A stretch of 64,000 nt of DNA from Alkalibacterium sp. 20 (GCF_001885615.1 NZ_LSRN01000001.1:62001-126000), one strand, 5' to 3'. Shown: positions 47,958-56,783, numbered from the stretch's first letter. Notes: a model not told the origin generated them from the sequence alone. Numbers and translations: made by a program.

Positions 47958-48857
47958 ATGATAAAATTTACAGTATCAAAAACTGCGGTGCTACTTTCTA
48001 TACCGATTTTACTTTCTGCTTGTGGAGAAAACGATAGTAATAGTTCTCAGGAAGAAAATGTCGGAGAAGCTTTAGAATATACGATTACAGGTATAGAACC
48101 CGGATCAGGCACGGCCGAAATAGCCCGTAAGGCCCTTGAAGAATATGACAACTTAAACGGATGGGATATTCAGGAGAGTTCTACTGCCGGCATGTTGACT
48201 GAATTAGGTCAGGCAATCGATAACGAGGAGCCAATCGTTGTGACTGGATGGACTCCTCATTATATGTTTGAATTATATGACCTAAAAATGCTAGAAGACC
48301 CTCTTAACGTTTTCGGAGGTGAAGAAGGCATCAACACGTTAACACGTACCGGCCTTGAAGAAGATATGCCTGAAGCTTTTGAAATACTTGATCGATTTGA
48401 ATGGAATACAGAACATATGCAGGAAGTCATGCTCGAAGCTTTGGAAAGAGACTTTGAGGACGTTACTACGGAATGGGTAGATAATAATCGCGACTTAGTA
48501 GATGAATGGACGGAAGGTATAGACGATGTCGATGGCACTCCATTTGAATTAGGCTCAATTCCATGGGATACCGAACGTTCTTCTGCTAATGTCCTAGCAC
48601 GTGTCTTAGAAGAAAAAGGATATGATGTCACTATCACTAATTTGGATCCGGCGGTTATTTACCAAGCTTTAAACCTAGGCGAAGTCGATGCCACAGCAGG
48701 AGCATGGCTGCCTACAACGGCAGGTGCTTTTATGGAAACATACGGTGAGAACATTGTTGATTTAGGACCTAACTTAACAGGTACAGTCATAGGTTATGTC
48801 GTTCCGACTTACATGGAAGATATCAACTCAATCGAAGACTTACCTGCTAAAGACTAA
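47958..48857 (+). CDS. Glycine-betaine-type ABC substrate-binding lipoprotein
   Basis: Predicted to bind quaternary amines such as glycine betaine outside the cell. The signal peptide ends in lipobox LLSAC (Cys22). The OpuAC fold is shown by EPGSGTAEIA, VVTGWTPHYMF and the later LGEVDATAGAWLP. AGGAGG lies before the ATG. It has no permease or ATPase neighbour, so it must serve a transporter encoded elsewhere or be lost in function. It is notably acidic. A strong terminator follows. Confidence 0.85.
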   Translation: MIKFTVSKTAVLLSIPILLSACGENDSNSSQEENVGEALEYTITGIEPGSGTAEIARKALEEYDNLNGWDIQESSTAGMLTELGQAIDNEEPIVVTGWTPHYMFELYDLKMLEDPLNVFGGEEGINTLTRTGLEEDMPEAFEILDRFEWNTEHMQEVMLEALERDFEDVTTEWVDNNRDLVDEWTEGIDDVDGTPFELGSIPWDTERSSANVLARVLEEKGYDVTITNLDPAVIYQALNLGEVDATAGAWLPTTAGAFMETYGENIVDLGPNLTGTVIGYVVPTYMEDINSIEDLPAKD

Positions 48858-48880
48858 TTGAAACGTATTTCAACATTAAT

Positions 48881-48930
48881 AAAAGAGCACAATGACCCTT
48901 AAGACAAGGGTCATTGTGCTCTTTTGTTGT
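48881..48930 (+). terminator. Terminator of the betaine-binding gene
   Basis: A perfect 20-bp stem (AAAAGAGCACAATGACCCTT and complement) with a five-base loop and trailing TTGTTGTTT. Confidence 0.92.
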
Positions 48931-49001
48931 TTAGTTTCCAACACTTAAAATGTTTTAACTGAATTAGAAAGGCAGGCTAGAAAACCAGTTTTTTTTATTT
49001 T

Positions 49002-50135
49002 CTATTTTCTAGATGGACGCTTGCCCCAATATTGGAAGTAATCCGTACGGATGTATCCGTTATAAAGTTTACGTTTTTTAGTTGCTCTTTTTCCGTAATG
49101 TTCTTCGAAGTCCAAGTCACTTGTAATAATGTATTTGCTCCATGTTTCAAGCGGTTTAAACGTTTCTCCCATTTCACGGTATAATTTGTAGACGTCTTCT
49201 GGATCTCCCAGTCGTTCGCCATAAGGTGGGTTGGAGATAATAACGCCGAATTCTTTGTCTGTCTTAAGATCCGCCAGTTGCATTTGCTTGAATTTAACAC
49301 TATGCGAAAGTCCTGCTTCTAATGCATTCGCTTTGGCGATTTCAATCATGTCGCCATCGATATCTGTTCCCAGAATATCCAGTTCGACGTCATAATTTGC
49401 CTGATCTTCTGCATCCTGACGTACTTTTTGCCATAATTCTTTAGGCATCCAGTCCCAGTCTTCACATAAGAATGTGCGGTTAAATCCTGGTGCGATATTG
49501 TGTCCAATAAGTGCTGCTTCTATTGGAATCGTTCCAGAACCACACGTTGGATCAATAAACGGACGGTCTTTACGCCAAGTTGTCAATAGCACCAGTGCAG
49601 CAGCCATATTTTCTTTTATTGGCGCCCCACCTTTTTCTTTACGGTAGCCGCGTTTAAACAAGCTAGGTCCGGTGGTATCGATAGTGAGTAACACTTTATC
49701 ATTTCTGATGGCCACTTCAATAGGAAACTTCGCTCCTGTTTCGGGCAGCATGCCTCTTCTATGGTACACATCTTTGATTTTTTCAGCTATCGCTTTGTTC
49801 ACAATACGCTGAACATCCGGTACACTGTATAATGTTGATTTTATCGACTTACCGCTGACTGGAAAAGCCGCGTCCATGGATAAATAGTCATCCCATGGCA
49901 GAGCTTTGGTTTGTTCGAACAAGTCGTCAAACGTTTTGGCCTCAAATTCACCAACAATAATCTTCACACGGTCAGCTGTACGCAGCCATAAGTTGGTTTT
50001 TGCGATATCTTCTTTGCCGCCTTCAAATCTTGCACGTCCGTTTTCAACTTGGACATCGTATCCTAATTTTTTCAGTTCATCTCCAACAAGGGCTTCGATC
50101 CCACTTGCGGCTGTAGCGAGTAATTTATAGGTCAT
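49002..50135 (-). CDS. ypsC: 23S rRNA (guanine-N2) methyltransferase-type protein YpsC
   Basis: A SAM-dependent RNA methyltransferase of the RlmL/YpsC group. An N-terminal THUMP domain (about 45-155) precedes a Rossmann MTase with DPTCGSGTIPIEAAL and the catalytic ISNPPYGERLG. The 377-residue length is standard. It is the gene immediately downstream of rnpB, the Bacillus order. The exact target base is not determined from the sequence. Confidence 0.9.
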   Translation of the reverse strand: MTYKLLATAASGIEALVGDELKKLGYDVQVENGRARFEGGKEDIAKTNLWLRTADRVKIIVGEFEAKTFDDLFEQTKALPWDDYLSMDAAFPVSGKSIKSTLYSVPDVQRIVNKAIAEKIKDVYHRRGMLPETGAKFPIEVAIRNDKVLLTIDTTGPSLFKRGYRKEKGGAPIKENMAAALVLLTTWRKDRPFIDPTCGSGTIPIEAALIGHNIAPGFNRTFLCEDWDWMPKELWQKVRQDAEDQANYDVELDILGTDIDGDMIEIAKANALEAGLSHSVKFKQMQLADLKTDKEFGVIISNPPYGERLGDPEDVYKLYREMGETFKPLETWSKYIITSDLDFEEHYGKRATKKRKLYNGYIRTDYFQYWGKRPSRK

Positions 50136-50187
50136 TCAATTGCCACCTCTCTTATTCTAATAGTATGGATGAGACACTGCTTACGTA

Positions 50188-50218
50188 AAGAAATCCTCTC
50201 TAAAAAAGAGAGGATTTC
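50188..50218 (-). terminator. Terminator-like hairpin after rnpB
   Basis: An 11-bp stem GAAATCCTCTC/GAGAGGATTTC with a TAAAAAA loop. On the minus strand only a short TTTACG follows. Confidence 0.65.
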
Positions 50219-50224
50219 ACCACT

Positions 50225-50610
50225 ATGTACATCACTGTAAGCCATGTTTTGTCTAGATAAAACGGTGAAGTCTTATCCGAGATAACCATCTGTCTGCACG
50301 AGCATTAAGCCCTGCCTCTTCTCTCTGTTCAATTCCAGGAGAAAAGTGCCCCTACCAATGTTTGGGTTGCTCACTCGAGGGGTTTACCGCGTTCCACCAA
50401 ACGCGTTTCCACGTTTGCTTCGTCACTGTGGCACTTTCAAGGGTACTCAAGCATAGGTTTCCCCGTAGCTCTTTTTCCTGCCGTCATCCCATACCTGGGA
50501 GCCGCAGCTTATTGTTTCGCTGCGCACGAACACTACAAGCATCGCAGCTTGTGTGAGCATGGACTTTCCTCACAACTCTATTGAGCTGTGCGATTATCCG
50601 TGATGTACAT
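50225..50610 (-). ncRNA. rnpB: RNase P RNA, class B
   Basis: The catalytic RNA that matures tRNA 5' ends. The ends ATGTACATCAC and GTGATGTACAT pair over 11 bases as helix P1. The universal P4 sequence GAGGAAAGTCC with ATGCTC follows the 5' part, and GTAGTGTTCG is typical of the Firmicute class B form. The 386-base length fits. It lies between gpsB and ypsC, as in Bacillus. Confidence 0.95.
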
Positions 50611-50619
50611 TATTCAATT

Positions 50620-50934
50620 TTACTCGTCTTCTAATTTTGATCCGAAAACATGTCGTTCCAGGTTAGATAGACGTTTCAAGATATCGAAATTTGATACGTT
50701 TGATTTTGTTTGACCGGAATTCGAGCTTTGTGTGGTCATTTGTTTGGACTGTTCATCCACTTTATCAAGCAAACGGTCATTTTCAGTTTTTAACTGCTCA
50801 ATCTCTTTTTGAAAAGCGTCATAGTCTTTGATCACAACATCAAGAAATTCATCGACTTCTGTTGGATCATATCCGCGCATTTTTGTTTTAAAATCTTTTT
50901 CTAAAATTTCTTTTTGGGTCAACTCTTTATTCAC
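50620..50934 (-). CDS. gpsB: Cell-division regulator GpsB
   Basis: Couples PBP1-type synthases to division and elongation. The 104-residue protein begins with the DivIVA-like DFKTKMRGYDPTEVDEFLD membrane/binding region. A coiled coil follows (about 40-68), then a Ser/Gln-rich linker, then the conserved C-terminal trimer segment FDILKRLSNLERHVFG. It is just upstream of rnpB. Confidence 0.95.
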   Translation of the reverse strand: MNKELTQKEILEKDFKTKMRGYDPTEVDEFLDVVIKDYDAFQKEIEQLKTENDRLLDKVDEQSKQMTTQSSNSGQTKSNVSNFDILKRLSNLERHVFGSKLEDE

Positions 50935-51100
50935 ATCTACACCCCATCTATTCGTCTTTAATTAATTATGAAGATATTAATTGAATTCGCTTTTATAAAC
51001 AACTCTTTTGCTCATATTACCATTATAACAAATATAAGCCTAAAAGTGAAGATAACCCGGTTCAATATTGTTTTATTTTAAATTTTCTCAGTGTAACATC

Positions 51101-51225
51101 TTATATATATACATCTACTTCATCTACGAATACATGCGTAGCAACTTTTCCAGCGCGATTATCATAACATTTCGTGAATCTATCATCTGCTAAATACACC
51201 CACTCAGGCCTTAATGAATTTTTTT
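51101..51225 (-). pseudogene. Short unrecognised coding remnant
   Basis: The minus strand keeps a frame reading NSLRPEWVYLADDRF then TKCYDNRAGKVATHVFVDE to a stop at 51101. It has a coding-like composition but no start, with a stop just upstream. I do not recognise the family. It is probably a leftover of a lost gene. Confidence 0.3.
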
Positions 51226-51336
51226 AAACTACTTATCCCAAGTAATACTTAACCACTCACGATACAGGAGTGCCAGCTTTATGTTGTTAGCTTTAATGCT
51301 GGTCTCTTTTGTAAATAAATCATTCAATTTAATTCC

Positions 51337-51416
51337 GTAGTTTCATTTGATTTAGAATACGTGTTAGACTTTATGTAATACGTACTTTTACGAAAGAAAT
51401 ACATATATGAAACTAC
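51337..51416. repeat. 80-bp inverted-repeat structure before the immunity-like gene
   Basis: GTAGTTTCAT (51337-51346) and ATGAAACTAC (51407-51416) are perfect inverted repeats enclosing 60 bases. It could be the edges of a small miniature element or a leader structure. The gene start is 40 bases downstream. The rest of the gap from 50935 shows no gene apart from the remnant at 51101. Confidence 0.4.
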
Positions 51417-51455
51417 TGACTTTTAAACAATAATCACACAGAAAGGAACATACCG

Positions 51456-51725
51456 ATGAACAAAAAAGAAAAGGTTGTTTTCGAAGCGATAAGTAAAGCT
51501 TATTCAGATGCATCCGTTCAAAACGATCCTGAATTATCTCGTTTACTACTTACATCTGCTCAATCTTTAGAAAAAGGGGAAAGTCATAAATCAATTTCAA
51601 AATACCTCCTAACACATAGCTTCAAAGCACCGAATGCTATCAACGACTTATACAATGATATAAAAAAGGAAGCAGAAAGCCATAGAGGTGCTGCCTCCAT
51701 AGGAATCTGGTTAAATAATCATTAG
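51456..51725 (+). CDS. Possible bacteriocin-immunity protein
   Basis: The 89-residue protein starts MNKKEKVVFEAISKAYSDA. The pattern of helix, ...DPELSRLLLTSAQSLEKG..., LYNDIKKEAE and a small C-terminal tail recalls the EntA-immunity family (for example carnobacteriocin B2 immunity). There is no signal peptide, so it would act in the cytosol, protecting a membrane mannose-PTS target. No bacteriocin gene with a double-glycine leader is nearby. AGAAAGGA lies before the ATG. The assignment is tentative. Confidence 0.45.
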   Translation: MNKKEKVVFEAISKAYSDASVQNDPELSRLLLTSAQSLEKGESHKSISKYLLTHSFKAPNAINDLYNDIKKEAESHRGAASIGIWLNNH

Positions 51726-51895
51726 TCATCAAGAAAATTAATGCAGGATCCAAATCTGATTTGCTGGTTGATAACCTAATTGCTGACACATCAGCACCAC
51801 TCATTGTAATTTGTCCTGGAGTGCTCCCAATGACCGCCATATTGGTACCAATTACAAATAATCTGAATTTTATTAAACTTAATTATATTTCAAAA

Positions 51896-51926
51896 GGAAA
51901 AAGGTTAGGACAGATGTCCTAGCCTT
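51896..51926 (-). terminator. Terminator of ypsA
   Basis: An 11-bp stem AAGGTTAGGAC/GTCCTAGCCTT (one mismatch) with an AGAT loop, and TTTTTCC after it on the minus strand. Similar to the terminator at 43132-43161. Confidence 0.8.
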
Positions 51927-51929
51927 TCA

Positions 51930-52514
51930 TTATTGTTCTTCTTCTTCAAATTGCTCTTCTTCAAGTAGATCAGTGATGAACCACTGAAGTTCATCAAATG
52001 AGATGGTTTCTATTTTATAAGGGTGTTTTTCCTGATATTTCAAAGCCTGATCATAGAAGAATGAAACTTTACCTTCATGATCCATATCATAAAAGAGCAG
52101 GCATCCATCCGTATTTTTAACGATGAACTTCTGATTGTTCTTCAACTGGCCTGGGTTGGCGTAATCCTGATTTGAAGTGTAATTGATATAATCCGCCCGT
52201 TCGACGATTGAGTTGTAGTAAATTTGGTTGACTTCATTCCACTTACTTGAAAAGCTAGTGTAAGGTAATAATAAGGCGAGTTTCAGTTCAGGATAGTCTG
52301 CTTTTAAATCCAGTGCGACTTCTCCCATCCACAACTCCGTACCCAAGTTGCCGGATATAATGACCCATTCCATGCCTTGCTCGATATATTCAATCAATTT
52401 TCTTTTGAAGAATTTTTTTATATAATCTATTTTAGGGTCATCGGCAGAAAATATTGAAAGTTCAAAGGATCGATAGCCGCTGACGTATAAATTTTTAATA
52501 AGTTTCTCCTCCAT
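51930..52514 (-). CDS. ypsA: YpsA-family protein (DUF1273, SLOG superfamily)
   Basis: A conserved Firmicute protein of the SLOG nucleotide-binding fold; in Bacillus it is linked to cell division. The sequence has YVSGYRSFELSIF near residue 9, EWVIISGNLGTELW and the long acidic tail. The ATG at 52512-52514 follows AGGTGA by 7 bases. An ATG six codons upstream is unsupported. It is divergent from recU, the common order. Confidence 0.88.
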   Translation of the reverse strand: MEEKLIKNLYVSGYRSFELSIFSADDPKIDYIKKFFKRKLIEYIEQGMEWVIISGNLGTELWMGEVALDLKADYPELKLALLLPYTSFSSKWNEVNQIYYNSIVERADYINYTSNQDYANPGQLKNNQKFIVKNTDGCLLFYDMDHEGKVSFFYDQALKYQEKHPYKIETISFDELQWFITDLLEEEQFEEEEQ

Positions 52515-52567
52515 TCTACATTCACCTGTCATTGTTTGGTAAACTAGAGTTATATTAATTTAAGGTT

Positions 52568-53203
52568 GTGAACACATTGACTATTCGGTATCCAAACGGA
52601 AAACTATATCATATTCATGATGACAAAAAGAAGACTGAAAATCAACCTAAGAAAAAGAAAATTTCTTACAGTAAGCGCGGGATGACCCTGGAAGAAGATT
52701 TAAACGCTACGAATGACTATTATCTTTTGAGAAAAAAAGCGGTCATTCATAAAAAACCCATTCCAATACAGGTAGTTAATGTTGATTACCCAAGACGCAG
52801 TGCGGCAAAAATTACTGAAGCATACTACCGTAGAGCATCCACAACGGATTATAACGGCGTGTATAAAGGTCACTACATTGATTTTGAAGCTAAAGAAACG
52901 CAAAATAAAACCTCTTTTCCTTTAAAAAACTTTCATGATCATCAACTGAATCATATGCAGGCCTGTTATGAGCACGGAGGCATCTGCTTTGTTGTTATCC
53001 GTTTTAGTACGCTAAACCGCGTGTTCATAATTGATTTCCCTCAACTAAATAAATGGTGGAGCGAGCAGTTTGAAGAGAAAGGAAAAAAATCTATTCCACT
53101 AAAAGTGATTGAAACAGAGGCCATTGAAATCAACTATGGCCTCTCCCCTCGTCTGCCTTATTTAGTCGTTGTTGATCGATTGATTAATAAACAAAATATT
53201 TAA
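52568..53203 (+). CDS. recU: Holliday junction resolvase RecU
   Basis: Cuts four-way DNA junctions in recombination. The 211-residue protein has SKRGMTLEEDLNATNDYY, IHKKPIPIQVVNVDYP and the nuclease core STTDYNGVYKGHYIDFEAKET. The C-terminal region has NYGLSPRLPY. GTG at 52568 opens the frame with a weak AAGG two bases before; a TTG at 52577 is a fair alternative. It precedes PBP1A, as in Bacillus. Confidence 0.94.
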   Translation: MNTLTIRYPNGKLYHIHDDKKKTENQPKKKKISYSKRGMTLEEDLNATNDYYLLRKKAVIHKKPIPIQVVNVDYPRRSAAKITEAYYRRASTTDYNGVYKGHYIDFEAKETQNKTSFPLKNFHDHQLNHMQACYEHGGICFVVIRFSTLNRVFIIDFPQLNKWWSEQFEEKGKKSIPLKVIETEAIEINYGLSPRLPYLVVVDRLINKQNI

Positions 53204-53332
53204 AAGGTTTTTAAGAAAAGAACGACATTATTGACTCATTTATAAAAGTAGTGTAAAGTTCTTCTCTGATATACTAAAATGAAACAAACCCATTTCAATG
53301 GGTTTAAAAAGAGATTATTAAAGGAGCGTAAC

Positions 53333-55993
53333 ATGTCACAAAAAGATGAAATGTCTCGTAAAGATTATAAAAAATCATCAAAAAAAGGCACCACGCAGCA
53401 ACCAAAAAAATGGTTTAAACGTATCATACTTACCTTTATAACCCTCTTTTTAATGGTCCTTGTTGCTGGCGGAGCTCTCTTCGCCTACTATGCTTCAAAT
53501 GCACCTGAAATGACTGAAGAAGATTTAATGGGTACTTATTCCTCTGAATTACTAGATAAAGACGGTAATGTATTTTACACGTTAGGTGCCGAAACGCGAG
53601 AGTATGCTGAAGCTGATGAATATCCTGACGTTATGCTTGACGCGATGACAGCCATTGAAGATCAGCGTTTTTTTGATCATATAGGCATTGACCCGATTGG
53701 CATTGGACGAGCAGCTATCGGATACATTACTAACCGAGGGCAAATTGTTGGTGGGGGTAGCACCATTACCCAGCAATTAGTCAAGTTATCTGTCTTTTCT
53801 ACAACAAGAGAAGATCAGACATTACAAAGAAAAGCACAAGAAGCCTGGTTAGCTATTCAAGTTGAGCGTCAATTATCAAAAGAACAGATTATCACGTTAT
53901 ACATGAATAAAATCCATATGGCCGGTAATGTGTATGGAATTTCCACTGCAGCTGAAGAATATTACGGCAAACAGGTCAGTGAACTGGAGATACATGAAGC
54001 AGCTCTATTTGCAGGGATGGCTCAAGCGCCTAATCGATATAGCCCTTACGTCAATCCTGAAGTAGCTAAAGATCGCCGAGATGTAGTCATCAACGTCATG
54101 CGTGACGCAGGTCATATTACCTCTGACGAAGCAGAGGCAGCTAAGGCCCTTCCTATCGAAGAAGGATTAGTTGAGCTAAGTAGTGATGATAATAATGCAC
54201 TTGTGACCGATGCTTATGTGCAACTCGTTATTGATGAAGTGAGAGAAAAAACCGAGATCGATCCTGCTACGGCAGGCTTAACGATTGAAACCAATATTGA
54301 TATGGAAGCTCAGCAGCGGGTTTTTGATGTCTTGAATTCAGATGAGTATGTCGACTATATTAATGAAGATGTACAGGCTGCAGTAACCCTCGTAGAAGCT
54401 GAATCAGGTAAACTGAGAGCGATTGGCGGCGGTCGAAATACAGAAGTCCTAAGAGGACAGAACCGTGCAACTCAACAGAAAAGTACAGGGTCTACTATTA
54501 AACCTTTAACGACATACGGACCTGCTATTGAGCATCTACAATACTCAACTTATCAACAAATTGAGGACGAAGAATATAGTTATCCTGATGGCACACCCCT
54601 TAGGAACTATGATGGCCAGCATAGAGGTCAAATAAGTCTACGCGAAGCACTTGTAGACTCGCGCAATATCCCGACAGCTAAAGTTTTCAATGAAGATTTA
54701 GAGACTAGTCAAGTCGAAGAATTTGTTACTAATTTAGGTGTAGATATCGAACCGATGTCCAATGAGGGCGTATTGGTTCCGCAAAATGCAATCAATGGTG
54801 TGATGACTCCGTTACAAATGGCTGCCTCTTATGCTTCGTTTGCAAACGGCGGAAATTACACTGAACCGTATACTGTTTCTAAAGTAACCACACAAGATGG
54901 ACAAGAAATAGATTTATCCCCGGAAACAAATCAAGCAATGTCTGATTTCACTGCTTACATGATTACTGATATGCTTAAAAATGTTGTGGCTAACAATAAC
55001 AATACTTTAGGTATTTCCAATTTATCTCATGCTGGTAAAACAGGTACGACCAATTTCACTGAAGAGAGATTAACAGAATTAGGTTATCCATCAGATGCTG
55101 TGCCAGACTCATGGTTTGTCGGTTATTCATCAACCTATTCTTTATCTGTCTGGACGGGATATGATAATAATAATGATGGTTATTTATCATTTGATGATGG
55201 CTCACGATTGCTCCCCCGTCATATATACAGAGAAGTGATGCAGTATGTTTCTGAAGGTGTAGATAACAGCGATTGGCAAATGCCTTCATCTGTTAAAGAA
55301 GTAACTGTTGAAGACGGTACTGATCCAGCTAAATTACCTGGGCCAAACACACCGGATAGTGCGCGTATTACTGAATTATTTGTTTCGGGAACTGAACCAA
55401 CAGAAGCATCACTCAGTTATGGTGAAGAATTAGACGCACCAAGTGGTCTCTCTGCTGATTACGATGAAGAATCTGATGAGTTGTCCGTCACTTGGGATGA
55501 CTACACATTAGAAAATGAAGACGAAGACGTTACCTATAACCTCTCTATCGGTGGTGAAACAACAACGTTAAGCGACACCGAGTATTCCGTGACTGAACCG
55601 CCTGAAGGAAACTTAACTATCACTTTATCCGTTTCAGCTTATGACACAACAGGTCCAGAAGCTTCAACTAATATCACCATTCCAGCACGTGAGGAAGATG
55701 ATGATGAAGAACCTGAAGATGATGATGAAAAACCTGAAGATGATGAAGAAGAACCTGAGGAAGAACCCGAAGAAGAACCTGAAGAAGAACCCGAAGAAGA
55801 ACCTGAAGAAGAACCTGAAGAAGAACCTGAAGAAGAACCTGAAGAAGAACCTGAAGAAGAACCCGAAGATGATAATAATGGTCAAAACAATCAGAATAAC
55901 GAAGACGAGGATGAGGATGAAGAATCAGACCAGAATGGGAATTCTGGCAACGGTACTCCTCCTGCTAACGATGATGACGACGATGACGAATAA
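53333..55993 (+). CDS. pbp1A: Penicillin-binding protein 1A, bifunctional
   Basis: Polymerises and cross-links peptidoglycan at the membrane. One helix (about 29-53) anchors it. The GT51 glycosyltransferase has EDQRFFDH (catalytic Glu near 108) and GGGSTITQQL near 139. The transpeptidase has Ser387 of STIK, SRN and KTGTT near 567. A Ser/Thr-rich beta domain (about 690-780) and an acidic tail follow, with ten EEEP units. The frame opens at 53279, but AAAGGAG before the ATG at 53333 sets 886 residues. It follows recU by 129 bases. Confidence 0.94.
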   Translation: MSQKDEMSRKDYKKSSKKGTTQQPKKWFKRIILTFITLFLMVLVAGGALFAYYASNAPEMTEEDLMGTYSSELLDKDGNVFYTLGAETREYAEADEYPDVMLDAMTAIEDQRFFDHIGIDPIGIGRAAIGYITNRGQIVGGGSTITQQLVKLSVFSTTREDQTLQRKAQEAWLAIQVERQLSKEQIITLYMNKIHMAGNVYGISTAAEEYYGKQVSELEIHEAALFAGMAQAPNRYSPYVNPEVAKDRRDVVINVMRDAGHITSDEAEAAKALPIEEGLVELSSDDNNALVTDAYVQLVIDEVREKTEIDPATAGLTIETNIDMEAQQRVFDVLNSDEYVDYINEDVQAAVTLVEAESGKLRAIGGGRNTEVLRGQNRATQQKSTGSTIKPLTTYGPAIEHLQYSTYQQIEDEEYSYPDGTPLRNYDGQHRGQISLREALVDSRNIPTAKVFNEDLETSQVEEFVTNLGVDIEPMSNEGVLVPQNAINGVMTPLQMAASYASFANGGNYTEPYTVSKVTTQDGQEIDLSPETNQAMSDFTAYMITDMLKNVVANNNNTLGISNLSHAGKTGTTNFTEERLTELGYPSDAVPDSWFVGYSSTYSLSVWTGYDNNNDGYLSFDDGSRLLPRHIYREVMQYVSEGVDNSDWQMPSSVKEVTVEDGTDPAKLPGPNTPDSARITELFVSGTEPTEASLSYGEELDAPSGLSADYDEESDELSVTWDDYTLENEDEDVTYNLSIGGETTTLSDTEYSVTEPPEGNLTITLSVSAYDTTGPEASTNITIPAREEDDDEEPEDDDEKPEDDEEEPEEEPEEEPEEEPEEEPEEEPEEEPEEEPEEEPEEEPEDDNNGQNNQNNEDEDEDEESDQNGNSGNGTPPANDDDDDDE
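55747..55865 (+). repeat. 12-bp tandem repeat inside the PBP1A tail
   Basis: Ten near-identical copies of GAAGAAGAACCT, varying at single third positions (CCT/CCC, GAG/GAA), encode (EEEP)n. Such tracts change length by slippage without breaking the frame. Confidence 0.9.
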
Positions 55994-56002
55994 AAGCTAA
56001 AT

Positions 56003-56049
56003 AAAAAAGGAAGAGATAAGCGCCTTTAGCGCTCATCTCTTCCTTTTTT
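56003..56049. terminator. Shared terminator of PBP1A and the small membrane gene
   Basis: Stem AAAAAGGAAGAGAT/ATCTCTTCCTTTTT with an inner AGCGC/GCGCT hairpin and T runs on both strands. Confidence 0.88.
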
Positions 56050-56055
56050 ATTCAC

Positions 56056-56238
56056 TTATTCATCTTTAGATTTGAAGAACGTTTTACCTTTAGACGTACG
56101 ATAACCTATAAAAATATTCCATAGACCTATAATAAGACTTATTCCACCTATGAAAGGATCTTTAAAAACAACGTATAAAGATAAGAAAAAAATAAGAATC
56201 CCCATTATAATAAAAAAATTTCCGGTTTTTTCTGTCAT
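56056..56238 (-). CDS. Small two-helix membrane protein
   Basis: Function unknown. The 60-residue protein has two hydrophobic stretches (about 8-24 and 30-46) and a basic C-terminus ending KTFFKSKDE. It starts at ATG 56236-56238; the ribosome site AAAGAG is weak. It lies between PBP1A and the tRNA cluster and shares a terminator with PBP1A. Confidence 0.5.
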   Translation of the reverse strand: MTEKTGNFFIIMGILIFFLSLYVVFKDPFIGGISLIIGLWNIFIGYRTSKGKTFFKSKDE

Positions 56239-56269
56239 CTTGACGCACTCTTTCTTATTAAGTCATTAT

Positions 56270-56303
56270 AAAAAGAAAACTCAATGCAGCTGCATTGAGT
56301 TTT
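56270..56303 (-). terminator. Terminator of the 5S-tRNA operon
   Basis: ACTCAATGCAG followed by its exact complement forms a 22-bp palindrome with A/T runs on both sides, giving TTTTCTTTTT on the minus strand. It is 11 bases past the last tRNA. Confidence 0.85.
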
Positions 56304-56310
56304 TGTATTA

Positions 56311-56382
56311 CTGGGCTACTAGGATTCGAACCTAGGAATGACGAGATCAAAACCCGCTGCCTTACCGCTTGGCGATAGCCCA
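56311..56382 (-). tRNA. tRNA-Gln (TTG)
   Basis: Anticodon loop TTTTGAT carries TTG; acceptor TGGGCTA/TAGCCCA. Last gene of the 5S-tRNA operon. As in the others here, CCA is not encoded. Confidence 0.95.
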
Positions 56383-56387
56383 ATTAA

Positions 56388-56462
56388 GGGCGACTGATGG
56401 GAATCGAACCCACGAATGCCGAGACCACAACCCGGTGCGTTAACCACTTCGCCACAATCGCC
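56388..56462 (-). tRNA. tRNA-His (GTG)
   Basis: Anticodon loop TTGTGGT carries GTG; acceptor GGCGATT/AGTCGCC with C73. Confidence 0.95.
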
Positions 56463-56529
56463 ATACTATTATTTCCAATAAATAGTATATCACATAAAAC
56501 ATAAGTGTTCATCTAAAAATTTACTGAAA

Positions 56530-56600
56530 CAGGGGTAGTAGGAATCGAACCCACATCGATGGTTTTGGAGACCATAGTTTTACCGTTAAACTATACCCCT
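56530..56600 (-). tRNA. tRNA-Trp (CCA)
   Basis: Anticodon loop CTCCAAA carries CCA; acceptor AGGGGTA/TACCCCT, discriminator G. Confidence 0.95.
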
Positions 56601-56606
56601 ATTTAA

Positions 56607-56687
56607 TGGAGGGAGTAGGATTTGAACCTACGAACCCGAAGGAACGGATTTACAGTCCGCTGCGTTTGACCACTTCGCTATCCCTCC
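56607..56687 (-). tRNA. tRNA-Tyr (GTA)
   Basis: Anticodon loop CTGTAAA carries GTA; a long variable arm is present, as expected for bacterial tRNA-Tyr. Confidence 0.95.
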
Positions 56688-56703
56688 AGTATATTAAGTT
56701 GCA

Positions 56704-56776
56704 TGGCGCAGGACAGAGTCGAACTGCCGACACACGGAGCTTCAATCCGTTGCTCTACCAACTGAGCTACTGCGCC
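56704..56776 (-). tRNA. tRNA-Phe (GAA)
   Basis: Anticodon loop TTGAAGC carries GAA; acceptor GGCGCAG/CTGCGCC. Confidence 0.93.
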
Positions 56777-56783
56777 AAAAAAA

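Noticed and set aside
50362-50556. 64-residue frame within rnpB
   Set aside because: Lies in RNase P RNA on the opposite strand.
51281-51340. 19-residue hydrophobic peptide, like a type I toxin
   Set aside because: The spacing from AGGAG is long, the sequence lacks known toxin motifs, and no antisense RNA promoter is evident.
51640-51840. Minus-strand 66-residue frame antisense to the immunity-like gene
   Set aside because: No ribosome site or recognisable family; mostly antisense to the better-supported gene.
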